Shown here in pieces: positions 9,172-17,618 of a stretch of DNA of 64,000 nucleotides. This DNA is from Muricauda sp. MAR_2010_75 (GTDB lineage Bacteria; Bacteroidota; Bacteroidia; Flavobacteriales; Flavobacteriaceae), in NCBI RefSeq assembly GCF_000745185.1, contig NZ_JQNJ01000001.1, forward strand, positions 4,322,501 to 4,386,500. Reading direction: 5' to 3'. A program made the translations under genes and the position numbers. Every line of letters begins with the position of its first letter. The first letter of the stretch is position 1. The notes under the pieces are model-generated. The model was not told the origin of the DNA. It saw nothing but the letters and a program-made list of their open reading frames with translations, and ran no database searches.

Positions 9172-9711
9172 ATGAATGATAGGCCCAGTCTTATGGAAGC
9201 CTTAAGATCCAAGGAACACCTTAAGTCGGAAAGGCGGGAATTGTCCCGACATGAATATTTATTGACTCCCGGTGTGGTAGAGAATCACATTTACTATATT
9301 GAAGAAGGCGCTTTGCGCCTTTTTTATGTTTCCAGAAATGCAGAACACGATATTCGATTTGGGTACACGGGCAATATTATTACCTCCTTGGATTCGTTTC
9401 TTTCGGGTAAAACATCACAATATTACATTCAGGCCATCAGAAAAACCATAGTGTACCAAATTCCAAAAATGACATTCTTTGAATTTGTCCGAGGTGATAT
9501 TCAAAGTCTAAAAGAGTATAGTGGATTAATGGAACAGTTGGCATTACAACAGTTGGAACGAGAGATTGATCTATTGACCGAAGCTCCTGTGGAACGGTAC
9601 AATCGTGTGCTTGAAAGAAGCCCCCAGCTTTTTCAGGAAATCCCATTGAAATATATTGCTTCCTATCTTCGGATGACCCCTGAGACCTTGAGCAGACTTC
9701 GGAATAAATAG
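9172..9711 (+). CDS. Second Crp/Fnr-family transcription regulator
   Basis: 179 residues with the same architecture as the gene at 4795: cNMP-binding-like domain (about 15-115) and a C-terminal helix-turn-helix. The recognition helix PETLSRLRNK carries the same E-x-x-S-R residues that read TTGAT in FNR. No N-terminal cysteine cluster. The two regulators share only scattered identity outside the DNA-binding end, so they probably sense different signals but may bind the same boxes. An exact FNR-type palindrome starts 14 bases after its stop. Confidence 0.87.
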   Translation: MNDRPSLMEALRSKEHLKSERRELSRHEYLLTPGVVENHIYYIEEGALRLFYVSRNAEHDIRFGYTGNIITSLDSFLSGKTSQYYIQAIRKTIVYQIPKMTFFEFVRGDIQSLKEYSGLMEQLALQQLEREIDLLTEAPVERYNRVLERSPQLFQEIPLKYIASYLRMTPETLSRLRNK

Positions 9712-9724
9712 GCCTTTGTAATTC

Positions 9725-9768
9725 TTGATTTGAATCAATGCAAATGGACAAGATCCAATCGATATTTG
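9725..9768 (+). promoter_or_regulatory. FNR-type box and -7 element, DinB gene
   Basis: TTGATTTGAATCAA (9725-9738) is identical to the box at 5371, and the match extends to 18 bases (TTCTTGATTTGAATCAAT). After 22 bases comes GATATTTG (9761-9768), one mismatch from TAnnTTTG. The ATG at 9782 leaves a leader of only about 9 bases if the start site is at +41.5 from the box centre. Confidence 0.7.
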
Positions 9769-9781
9769 TAAAAAAAAGGAA

Positions 9782-10363
9782 ATGCACATATCTGTTGATG
9801 AATTATTCGATGAATTGACCGAGCTCACCCAGAAGGCCGTACAATTTGGCTTGGCCCTTAAAAAATTGGACCACTACCAACTTAAGTTCAAGCCAGAACA
9901 AAATGTTTGGAACATCTACGAGTGTTTGGAGCACTTAAACCTTTATGGGGACCATTATTTGGATGAGATTGAAAAAGCGCTGAACAATTCCAAACCCGGT
10001 GATGGGCTTAAAAACTTTAAAGGAAGTATTCTGGGCAATTATTTTGTTAAGATCATTCGTCCCGTTGAAGGTGATATTAAAAAAATGAAAACAACCAAGG
10101 CCATGGATCCCATTGCTTCAGACCTCACTATGGAAACAGTGGACAGATTTATCGCCCAACAAAAAAGATTGCTGGAACTCCTCAACAGAAGCAAGCATTA
10201 CAATTTGAAAAAAATCAAAATAAAAACGACACTTTCCAATTTTTTATACCTCAATCTGGGTGACACCTTACGATTTGTTGTTCATCACAACGAACGTCAT
10301 CTGGTTCAGGCAGGCGAAATGCTTCAAAAGGTTGGAAAAAGTAGGGTGCTCTCTGTCACATAA
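9782..10363 (+). CDS. DinB-family protein
   Basis: 193 residues, predicted four-helix bundle covering the whole chain. The three-histidine metal set of the DinB/YfiT superfamily can be seen: one in YECLEHLNLYGDHYL near residue 48, and a pair in the last helices (FVVHHNERHL, about 165-174). Members are thiol-dependent transferases or damage-inducible proteins. No signal peptide. It follows an FNR-type box and is 59 bases before the serine hydrolase gene, with no terminator seen between them. Confidence 0.82.
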   Translation: MHISVDELFDELTELTQKAVQFGLALKKLDHYQLKFKPEQNVWNIYECLEHLNLYGDHYLDEIEKALNNSKPGDGLKNFKGSILGNYFVKIIRPVEGDIKKMKTTKAMDPIASDLTMETVDRFIAQQKRLLELLNRSKHYNLKKIKIKTTLSNFLYLNLGDTLRFVVHHNERHLVQAGEMLQKVGKSRVLSVT

Positions 10364-10422
10364 TTGGACATCAACAGTCTCCCAATTTAAATTTATCATC
10401 AATCATTAAATAAATCAAAAAA

Positions 10423-11991
10423 ATGAACAGTCGTGTTATAGGCCAAACGTGTCTATTGGCGTTGACCATCCTACTCCACCTTTCAATGTATTCCCAAATG
10501 TCGTCCACTAAAGTTGATGAGTTGGCAAACAAAGCATTGGAAACTTTCGGCGTGGCCGGGGCTTCCGTTGGCATTGTCAAGGATGGGAAGATCGTTCACC
10601 TAAAAGGATATGGAGTAAAATCCGTGGACACCAAGCTTCCCATAACCGGGACCACACCATTTGCCATCGCTTCTTTAGGAAAAGCCTTCACTACCACAGC
10701 GTTGGCCATTTTGGTGGAAGAGGGTAAAATCTCATGGAATGACAAAGTCATAAAGTATATTCCGGAATTTAAAATGTATGATTCCTATGTAACGGAAAAC
10801 TTTACCATTAAAGATTTACTGACCCACCGAAGTGGCCTGGGCATGGGCGTAGGTGACCTGATGGGCTACCCCTCCGGTAGTAACTTTACAATTGAGGACG
10901 TATTGGAGAGCTTTCAATATTTTGAGCCCAAATCTCCTTTTAGGACCCAGTTCGACTATGACAACCTTTTGTACTGGGTGGCTGGCGAAGTAATAGCAAG
11001 AGTAACCGATTCCAGTTGGGAACGTTTTGTGGAGAAAAGTATTTTTGAGCCGCTTCAATTGGAAAACACCTATTCCAGACTTGATAATGTCAAGGATTTG
11101 AATCAAGTTGCCGTTCCCCACATAAGCGCGAGCAACGGTATAAGAACAATAGCGCATTTTAGGGAGAACGTAAATGGTGCCGCCGGGGGCATTTTTTCCA
11201 GTGCTGAGGACATGTGCAAATGGATGTTGGTTCATCTCAATAATGGCAAATACGGTAAAGACTTACAGAAACAATTGTTCTCATCGGAAAGCCAATATGA
11301 AATGTGGAAGATTCATACCGTTATGGATGCCAGCAACGACCCAAGGTACAATTCCCACTTCTTGGGGTATGGTTTGGGGTGGTTCGTATCCGACGTTCGT
11401 GGCAATCTCAGTTTGGTACACACAGGTGGTGGGCCAGGCATCATGACCAAAATATGGTTACTTCCAGAAATGAATCTGGGTATTGTTATTTTAACCAACA
11501 CTAGCGAATCCGGCGGAGCCTTCTTTTCATCGGTTTCCAAAACTATCGCTGATAGTTATCTGGGATTGGACTCAAAAGATTGGGTGAGCGTATACCAACA
11601 ACGGTTTCAACACCGGCAACAGCAAGGAGACTCTATCACCACGGCAGTTTGGAAAATTATTGATGCCAACAAAAGCCTGCCAATCAATTTTGATGATTAC
11701 ATAGGAACTTACGAAGACAGGTGGTTCGGTAAAATTGAAATCCATAAGAATAATGGGCAGTTATGGTTCAAATCGTACCGCTCACCCAAGTTGACAGGTT
11801 CTATGTATCATTACAAGGCCAACACCTTTGCCATAAAATGGGAGGACCGTGATCTTCAGGCCGATGCCTTTGCTTCTTTCGTTCTAAATGAGGAAGGATT
11901 GGCCACCGAAATTAGAATGAAAGGCATATCGCCCAACATTGATTTCAGTTACGATTTTCAAGATTTGCTACTCTATCGAGTACTAGACTAA
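10423..11991 (+). CDS. Secreted serine hydrolase (class C beta-lactamase fold)
   Basis: 522 residues. A signal peptide of about 25 residues ends before SQMSS. The beta-lactamase/penicillin-binding fold spans about 30-370, with the catalytic S84-x-x-K87 (SLGK), the YDN triad at Y179-N181, and HTGGG as third motif. A C-terminal beta-rich DUF3471-like domain follows (about 410-522). Such proteins are periplasmic esterases or D-aminopeptidases more often than true lactamases. It precedes a cytochrome c lipoprotein by 33 bases and another serine hydrolase, suggesting a joint envelope function. Confidence 0.88.
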   Translation: MNSRVIGQTCLLALTILLHLSMYSQMSSTKVDELANKALETFGVAGASVGIVKDGKIVHLKGYGVKSVDTKLPITGTTPFAIASLGKAFTTTALAILVEEGKISWNDKVIKYIPEFKMYDSYVTENFTIKDLLTHRSGLGMGVGDLMGYPSGSNFTIEDVLESFQYFEPKSPFRTQFDYDNLLYWVAGEVIARVTDSSWERFVEKSIFEPLQLENTYSRLDNVKDLNQVAVPHISASNGIRTIAHFRENVNGAAGGIFSSAEDMCKWMLVHLNNGKYGKDLQKQLFSSESQYEMWKIHTVMDASNDPRYNSHFLGYGLGWFVSDVRGNLSLVHTGGGPGIMTKIWLLPEMNLGIVILTNTSESGGAFFSSVSKTIADSYLGLDSKDWVSVYQQRFQHRQQQGDSITTAVWKIIDANKSLPINFDDYIGTYEDRWFGKIEIHKNNGQLWFKSYRSPKLTGSMYHYKANTFAIKWEDRDLQADAFASFVLNEEGLATEIRMKGISPNIDFSYDFQDLLLYRVLD

Positions 11992-12024
11992 ATTTTCAAT
12001 ATTAATTCATCATCAATCAAAAAA

Positions 12025-12603
12025 ATGAAATCACAATTAATTTTAAGCGCCACATTGGGCATTCTGCTTGCTGCTTGCCAAAACAATGCAACTAAAGAAG
12101 CATCAATTGAAGATGTACCCGTAAAAATGGAATCTTCCATTGAGCGGGGCAAATATCTAGTGGAAATCATGGACTGTACATCTTGTCATTCTCCAAAAGT
12201 TTTCACGCCAAACGGTCCGGTTCCCAATCCTTCCCGACTTTTTGGAGGTTATGATGGTTCGCAGCCATTCCCAGAACTAAGTGACAGTGAAAAGGAGATT
12301 GCCAAAAAATGGGTGCTTTTTTATCCAGATCTTACCGCAGCAGTAGGCCCTTGGGGAGTTTCCTTTGCAGGAAACATTTCTTCCAGTGATACCGGGATTG
12401 GAACTTGGTCACTCGCCCAATTTAAGAAGGCCCTTACCGAAGGAAAGTTCAAGGGAATTGAAAATAGCAGAACCCTTCTGCCTCCCATGCCATGGCAAGC
12501 GTATAAGGCATTGAGTGACGACGACATCAAGGCCATTTATGACTACTTAAAAAGTACTAAGCCTGTAGATAATATTGTGCCATCTCCTATGCTGAATTTT
12601 TAG
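12025..12603 (+). CDS. Lipoprotein c-type cytochrome
   Basis: 192 residues. The signal ends in LLAAC (C18), so it is a lipoprotein. One haem-binding site CTSCH (51-55) is present, and a Met in LLPPMPW (about 150) is the likely axial ligand. The block FTPNGPVPNP after the haem site is typical of a cytochrome family widespread in Bacteroidota. It probably carries electrons in the periplasm for an oxidoreductase not encoded next to it. It lies between two serine hydrolase genes and is followed by a strong hairpin. Confidence 0.85.
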   Translation: MKSQLILSATLGILLAACQNNATKEASIEDVPVKMESSIERGKYLVEIMDCTSCHSPKVFTPNGPVPNPSRLFGGYDGSQPFPELSDSEKEIAKKWVLFYPDLTAAVGPWGVSFAGNISSSDTGIGTWSLAQFKKALTEGKFKGIENSRTLLPPMPWQAYKALSDDDIKAIYDYLKSTKPVDNIVPSPMLNF

Positions 12604-12629
12604 CTCTCCATTTTGGACGCAAGCATCCA

Positions 12630-12653
12630 TTTTGGCTAAAACACTAGCCAAAA
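12630..12653 (+). terminator. Hairpin terminator after the cytochrome gene
   Basis: TTTTGGCTA (12630-12638) pairs perfectly with TAGCCAAAA (12645-12653) around a 6-base loop. A short T run (ACTTTTTAG) follows. It probably ends or attenuates the 10423-12603 transcript. Confidence 0.6.
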
Positions 12654-12685
12654 GGACTTTTTAGAAACCTTTTTAATAAAAAAAC

Positions 12686-13774
12686 ATGACTAGTAAAAGC
12701 ATTTTAGCGTTTGCGATGTCCTTGTGCGCCATTGTTTTGGCCAATGCTCAGGACATTTTTGAAAGAGCGGCAAAAATAGACAGTTTTTTGACGGCTCAAA
12801 TTGATGAACACCATATTCCTGCACTTTCTGTCGCCATTATTGAGAATGGTGATGTCAAATGCATCGGTTCCTATGGAATGGCCAATTTGGAATTTAAAGT
12901 GCCCAGCACAGAACAAACCTCGTTTCAGTTGGCATCCGTCACCAAATTATTGAGTGCAACAGCGATTGCCATGCTCATAGAGGAGGGAAAGCTGGACTTG
13001 GAGGAAAGAGTGAGTCATTATGTAAAAGGCCTTCCCAGCTCATGGGAGTCCATGCTCATTAAAGATTTAGTGGCCCATCAATCGGGCATAGTAGATCTTT
13101 TGGCACAGAAAGAAGAGTTCAATTCTGTGGATGAAGCTTTGCAAGCTGCCACTACTGAACCGCTGGATTTTGAACCCGGGACCAAAACCGTTTATGCCGG
13201 TGGGGATTATGCTGTAATGATGAAAATAATTGAGAATGTAAGTGGTGTTCCATTTCAGGAATTCATGTCAACCTATCTTTTTGACAAACTTGGAATGAAA
13301 AATTCTGGATACAATAACATGGAACAGGATTTTATCTATCGCACCCAAGATATGATGCCCAACGCTGCCACCACTTATGTTTGGGACAGTGAAAAGCAAA
13401 GGCAACGCATTTTCTCGATGCTCTTCCCAAAATGGACCTATCCGGCAGGTGGACTTTTTTCTTCTATTGAAGACTTGTCCAAATGGATTGTGGCCTTGGA
13501 CAAGAACACCCTACTATCGGAAAAATATCAAAACCTGCTTTGGACGCCCATAAAATTAAGGGACGAATCCAACTCCCCTTTTGGTATTGGTTGGATTGTG
13601 GACCATTTTGGCGAAGCAACAGCAACTGGTCATAGCGGGGGACCTGCCCTTGCGGATATTATGAGGCTACCTGATAAAAAAATCACGGTGATTGTATTGA
13701 CAAACCAAATTTCATTGCGCCCCTTTTTAACCTCAAGTGTCTTAAAACTCTATTTGCAAACCGAAGAAAAATAA
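12686..13774 (+). CDS. Secreted serine hydrolase (beta-lactamase fold), single domain
   Basis: 362 residues with a signal peptide (about 1-21, cleaved after ANA). The catalytic S84-V-T-K87 motif, a Tyr motif at YAGGDY (about 170) and HSGGP near the end are present, so the active site looks intact. The usual Y-x-N is replaced by Y-A-G, which some family members share. It lacks the C-terminal domain of the paralogue at 10423. The role is probably hydrolysis of an ester or D-amide in the periplasm; the substrate is unknown. Confidence 0.87.
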   Translation: MTSKSILAFAMSLCAIVLANAQDIFERAAKIDSFLTAQIDEHHIPALSVAIIENGDVKCIGSYGMANLEFKVPSTEQTSFQLASVTKLLSATAIAMLIEEGKLDLEERVSHYVKGLPSSWESMLIKDLVAHQSGIVDLLAQKEEFNSVDEALQAATTEPLDFEPGTKTVYAGGDYAVMMKIIENVSGVPFQEFMSTYLFDKLGMKNSGYNNMEQDFIYRTQDMMPNAATTYVWDSEKQRQRIFSMLFPKWTYPAGGLFSSIEDLSKWIVALDKNTLLSEKYQNLLWTPIKLRDESNSPFGIGWIVDHFGEATATGHSGGPALADIMRLPDKKITVIVLTNQISLRPFLTSSVLKLYLQTEEK

Positions 13775-13824
13775 AGGGTTTTCCTGACCAACAGCAGTTA
13801 TAAACTTTTACTAATTAATATTCT

Positions 13825-14415
13825 ATGAAAACTTTTAAAAAGGTCATTTTGTGTATGGCCATAACCGGAATTTTAAGCTCGTATGCTTGTTCCAACGATG
13901 ATGGAGAAGAACCTGTGAATGAACCCCCAACAAGTGAAGTTCCCGCTACCCTAACAGGCGATTGGATGGACTCTTGGAGTTGGTTTATGCAATATGAATT
14001 TGAACCATTGTTGTACAATTCCAACACCAAAGTGTGGTTTCGTGGAAGTCATGACGCTTGGTCCATGGACCCGAGGCCTGGTTTTGGCCTTCAAATAGAC
14101 GACAAAGCAAACTTTATTTGGACCGTAGTGGCAAGTACAAGTACAGGAGGCTGCCAGGTCTATACGGCAGAATATCTTAAAGGAACCGTGAATGTGGAGG
14201 ACAATAAAATGACCTTTCATCCAACTGTAAGACGTAAAAAATATCACAGTGTTTGCAATCCCGGTAATGATTTTGACCGAGATGAGGATAAAGGCAGCTT
14301 CTCTCTAAACTTCAAAATAACGGATGGTGAAAAGTATCACGGAAACGAAGTAAAGGTGCTCACTTTGATACATCCAGATGGCTCTGAAACCGCTTATTCA
14401 CAAACAAAAATTTAA
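13825..14415 (+). CDS. Hypothetical lipoprotein
   Basis: 196 residues. A signal peptide ends in SSYAC followed by SNDDGEEP, the acidic tail that commonly follows the lipid cysteine in surface-exposed lipoproteins of this phylum. The mature part is beta-rich and aromatic (WMDSWSW, GGCQVY), with two further cysteines that could pair (near residues 111 and 149). I recognise no family. It lies 25 bases before a second lipoprotein gene and is probably co-expressed with it. Confidence 0.7.
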   Translation: MKTFKKVILCMAITGILSSYACSNDDGEEPVNEPPTSEVPATLTGDWMDSWSWFMQYEFEPLLYNSNTKVWFRGSHDAWSMDPRPGFGLQIDDKANFIWTVVASTSTGGCQVYTAEYLKGTVNVEDNKMTFHPTVRRKKYHSVCNPGNDFDRDEDKGSFSLNFKITDGEKYHGNEVKVLTLIHPDGSETAYSQTKI

Positions 14416-14440
14416 TCTCAACCTCTAAAATAAACATATA

Positions 14441-16498
14441 ATGAAAAAGTCAATCATAAAATTGGCAGGACTACTATTGTCCGCCTTAACCATTTTTTCT
14501 TGTCAAAATGATGATGGAGAAGTCATCATGAATCCCTTAACCGCCAACGCGGGGCAGGATAAACAAACTACAGTTGATGTATCCGTTGCGCTTGATGGTA
14601 TTGCTTCCAAAGATTCTGAAGGAGATACCTTTGATTATCTCTGGAGTGTGAAGACTAAACCTTCCGGTAGTACAGCTACACTAACGGACGATGATACTGC
14701 AACACCAGATTTTGAGGCCAATACTGCTGGTGATTACATTGTGGAGTTGGAAATCAGCAAGGACAATTGGACCGACAAGGATGAGGTAAAAATAACTGTT
14801 TCCGAAGTGGCCACCCAGCAAATGGTCATCATATCTGAAGACATTACGGAAGACAGGATTCTGAATGATATTTTTCCAGAGGATTACACCAAAATTGATT
14901 ATTTAATCACTAAACCGATAAAGTCAACCGCTAAGTTGACCATCAATCCGGGTGTTAGGGTTGCTTTTGCAGAAAATGCTGCACTCACCATAACTTCCTC
15001 AGGAACCTTGATCTCTGAAGGTGAAGTTGAGGATGAGAAAAAAGTGTATCTGGTAGGTCAAAATGCAACTCCCGGGTATTGGGCAGGTATTTTACTGCAG
15101 TCAGATGATGAGCAAAACATCTTAAAATATACTGTAATTAATCATGCTGGTGCCGAAAATGACTTGTATGCCACCAAAGCTGCAGTTTGGATGGACGATT
15201 TCAGCAAATTAAGTGTTGAAAGTTCTGTATTTGATGAAAATGAAGGGCTGCAAATCTATGTTGCTCCCAGTGCAGTAATCAATTCCTTTACTACAAACTA
15301 CTTTAAGGGGTCACTTAACGTTGGGCACGTAATTGCTTTACCGGCCCATGAGGTAAAAAAGATTCAACCAGGCAATCAGTTTTGGGATGGAGATGTTGCT
15401 GTAACCACTACGTTTCTGGACAGTGGCGAAATAATAACCTGGGGCCAATACCTCTACACATTGTTGGAAGATCTAAAAATCATTGATGGAACAACCTTGG
15501 AATTGCCTCAATATGCCAGTATTACAGTCTCTCAGGACAAACAGATAGCCGCCATGAACGGAGGGGCAATAAAAGCATTGGGAACAGATGGTAAATGGGT
15601 AGAGTTTAAAGGTGTAGAAAACGTTGCTGGGTATTGGAAAGGGATTTTCATTCAACATAGTGACAATAATCCTTCTAAATTTGAACATGCCGTGATACAA
15701 AATGCGGGAAGTTCACCCTTGGCCGGAAGTCAACCAGCTTCCATTCATTTGGGGCCATACGGTGTTGCATCAATTGACCACACAAATATTAACGAAGGAG
15801 CTGGAGATGGCATTGAAGCTACTTCAGAGGGAGCACAAATTACAAGTTTTGTTGAAAATCAAATTCGAGGCCAAGCCGGGTACCCGATGGCAGTTTCGAC
15901 CAAGAATGTGGCAGTCATTGATTACTATACCCATTTCACCAACAATGGTATTCCAAAGGTTAGGGTTGATGGAAATTATCCTATAGCCAGTGATTTGGAA
16001 ACCGTTTGGGCTGGGTTTAACCATAGTAATATGAGCTACCACATTAAAGGATTAAGCAAAGACCTAGTTGTTTGGTCTGGCCTAAAATTGGCTGAAGGCG
16101 TAATTATTGAAATGGAAAACGACGCCAGGATTGTAGTGGAAGATGCCAATGGCCGTGAGGGTTACATCAATGCTTTGGGCTCAGCAAACAAGCATATTGT
16201 TTTCAAGAACACCAATGAAATGGCTGGAAGTTGGTACGGGTTTACTTTCTCCAATAGCAACGCCTCCAACCATTTTGATTATGTGGAAGTTCTACATGGG
16301 GGCAAAAAGGTAGCTAATAGCTTTTCAGCAAATATTATCATAGATAATAGTCCAGAAGGAAAACTTACCATATCAAATTCAATTATTGGTTTTAGTGGTC
16401 AACATGGCATCTCGGTCTATAATAATCAGAGATCCAATTTGATCGATACCAATATTAGCTATCTAAATATTCCAGAAAGTACTGTTTATGTGTGGTAA
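14441..16498 (+). CDS. Surface lipoprotein with PKD-like domain and parallel beta-helix
   Basis: 685 residues. Signal with lipobox (IFSC) and acidic tail QNDDGE. A PKD/Ig-like domain covers about 30-125 (ANAGQD start and GDYIVELE end are typical). The remaining 550 residues are strand-rich repeats with short turns such as GYWAGILLQ, GYWKGIFIQ and SWYGFTFSN at about 180-residue spacing, matching a right-handed beta-helix repeated three times. Such proteins bind or cleave polysaccharide, but no catalytic cluster can be named. It is followed by a strong terminator. Confidence 0.75.
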   Translation: MKKSIIKLAGLLLSALTIFSCQNDDGEVIMNPLTANAGQDKQTTVDVSVALDGIASKDSEGDTFDYLWSVKTKPSGSTATLTDDDTATPDFEANTAGDYIVELEISKDNWTDKDEVKITVSEVATQQMVIISEDITEDRILNDIFPEDYTKIDYLITKPIKSTAKLTINPGVRVAFAENAALTITSSGTLISEGEVEDEKKVYLVGQNATPGYWAGILLQSDDEQNILKYTVINHAGAENDLYATKAAVWMDDFSKLSVESSVFDENEGLQIYVAPSAVINSFTTNYFKGSLNVGHVIALPAHEVKKIQPGNQFWDGDVAVTTTFLDSGEIITWGQYLYTLLEDLKIIDGTTLELPQYASITVSQDKQIAAMNGGAIKALGTDGKWVEFKGVENVAGYWKGIFIQHSDNNPSKFEHAVIQNAGSSPLAGSQPASIHLGPYGVASIDHTNINEGAGDGIEATSEGAQITSFVENQIRGQAGYPMAVSTKNVAVIDYYTHFTNNGIPKVRVDGNYPIASDLETVWAGFNHSNMSYHIKGLSKDLVVWSGLKLAEGVIIEMENDARIVVEDANGREGYINALGSANKHIVFKNTNEMAGSWYGFTFSNSNASNHFDYVEVLHGGKKVANSFSANIIIDNSPEGKLTISNSIIGFSGQHGISVYNNQRSNLIDTNISYLNIPESTVYVW

Positions 16499-16558
16499 CT
16501 ATTTTCCAAAGGGATTAGGGGGCATTCATAAATATTTAATCAGTGTTTAGTTAAGTTG

Positions 16559-16594
16559 AAACCACCAGATAAAATATTTGGTGGTTTTTTTTTT
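16559..16594 (+). terminator. Rho-independent terminator
   Basis: AAACCACCA (16559-16567) pairs with TGGTGGTTT (16579-16587) and runs into ten Ts (16585-16594). It closes the lipoprotein transcript. Confidence 0.85.
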
Positions 16595-16612
16595 GATTAA
16601 AAAAACATTTAA

Positions 16613-17086
16613 GTGAAGAGCGAAATAACCTTTCTAAGAATGGCCATTCAAATTGCCAAGGAATCAAAGCAAAAAGGCAATCTGCCTTTTGGATGCATCT
16701 TGGTAAATCAACAAGGGGAAGTCCTTTTAACAGGACAAAACACCATAAATTCAGATAAGGATTGCCTTGCCCATGCAGAGGTCAACCTTATTAGGGAAGC
16801 CAGCAGGACATTTGATTTTTCATATTTGAACAATTGCACCATATTCACAAGTGTAGAACCCTGCCCTATGTGTACTTCTGCCATTTATTGGAGTGGTATC
16901 GGACGATTGGTTTATGCATTGGCCAAGACCACATTTTATGATATTATAGGAAGGGATGGTTCAAATTTGGTTTTTGAAATTCCAGCCATTGAATTGTTGC
17001 AAAAAGGAGGTCGAAAAGTAGAAGTTGTTGGACCCATATTGCAAATTGAAGCTTATGATGAATATTTAAAAATATTGGCGATTTAG
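16613..17086 (+). CDS. Nucleoside/cytidine deaminase family protein
   Basis: 157 residues. The zinc site of the cytidine-deaminase fold is complete: H54-A-E56 and P-C84-P-M-C87. The sequence resembles guanine or tRNA-adenosine deaminase-type proteins, but there is no clear mark for either. The start is a GTG at 16613, directly after an in-frame stop. The next ATG (16640) would cut into the first helix, so GTG is preferred. It has no signal peptide and is the last gene before a 530-base non-coding stretch. Confidence 0.82.
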   Translation: MKSEITFLRMAIQIAKESKQKGNLPFGCILVNQQGEVLLTGQNTINSDKDCLAHAEVNLIREASRTFDFSYLNNCTIFTSVEPCPMCTSAIYWSGIGRLVYALAKTTFYDIIGRDGSNLVFEIPAIELLQKGGRKVEVVGPILQIEAYDEYLKILAI

Positions 17087-17345
17087 AAAGCGCATAAATC
17101 TAAAAACCAGTTTATATTATTTTCCATAGAATTTTAAGAAGACAGGTTAATGGCTGCTGGCAAATTGTCCGGGATTGATTATTAAGAAACAATACTGTCA
17201 AAAACGCGTGAAACTCGGCTTCTTGTTGCAATATTTCCTAACCTACCTATAATTACTTAAGTATACGAGGTATATGTAAAGTCGACTTCAACCTATTCAA
17301 CTGCCAGAACTTTGTTTAAACCTGTATAGGAATGGGGTCAAACAA

Positions 17346-17371
17346 AAAAGCTGAACAATTGTTCAGCTTTT
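17346..17371. terminator. Perfect palindrome, bidirectional terminator
   Basis: AAAAGCTGAACAA and its complement TTGTTCAGCTTTT meet without a spacer at 17358/17359. T-rich tails lie on both sides (CTTTTCTTTT on the plus strand; TTTTTTGTTT reading the minus strand), so it can stop transcription from both directions. Confidence 0.65.
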
Positions 17372-17378
17372 CTTTTGC

Positions 17379-17525
17379 CGGGATGACTGGAAGAAAGTAG
17401 CATTTTCAACTACCTTACAGTCAACACTTAATACTGTGTTCCAAAACTGATTAACCAAACTCTAAACTGTCTATAAAACAGCACATTCAGAGGCAAAACT
17501 TATGGATGCTTTGCTAGGTAAAAAT
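17379..17525. repeat. Diverged intergenic repeat, copy 1
   Basis: It begins CGGGATGACTGGAAGAAAG and contains GATTAACCAAACTCTAAAC at +70 and CAGAGGCAAAAC at about +110. The same blocks in the same order and spacing recur at 22077-22224. The first 12 bases equal the 3' end of many tRNA genes read on the minus strand. Each copy directly follows a hairpin. See findings. Confidence 0.6.
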
Positions 17526-17618
17526 TAATATAATTTTTAGAATATAGCATAAGGTATGGGTAGCATGATCCTAAGTTTTTTTGTTACCATTATCAATGTA
17601 GTACGGAAATCCAAAATC

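Larger units (their letters stand above)
17087..17618. other. Intergenic region with palindrome and repeat copy 1
   Basis: No gene is seen. Bases 17087-17345 show nothing I can name. The rest holds a 26-base perfect palindrome and the first copy of a repeat found again at 22077. The flanking genes converge here (deaminase plus, molybdenum hydroxylase minus). Confidence 0.6.

Noticed and set aside
10361..10374. A fourth FNR-type box upstream of the serine hydrolase (TAATTGGACATCAA)
   Set aside because: Only the right half-site matches, and no TTTG element lies 22 bases downstream.
17379..17390. A complete tRNA gene at the CGGGATGACTGG sequence
   Set aside because: Only the 3' acceptor-stem-like bases are present. 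No anticodon arm or complementary acceptor strand follows on the right.
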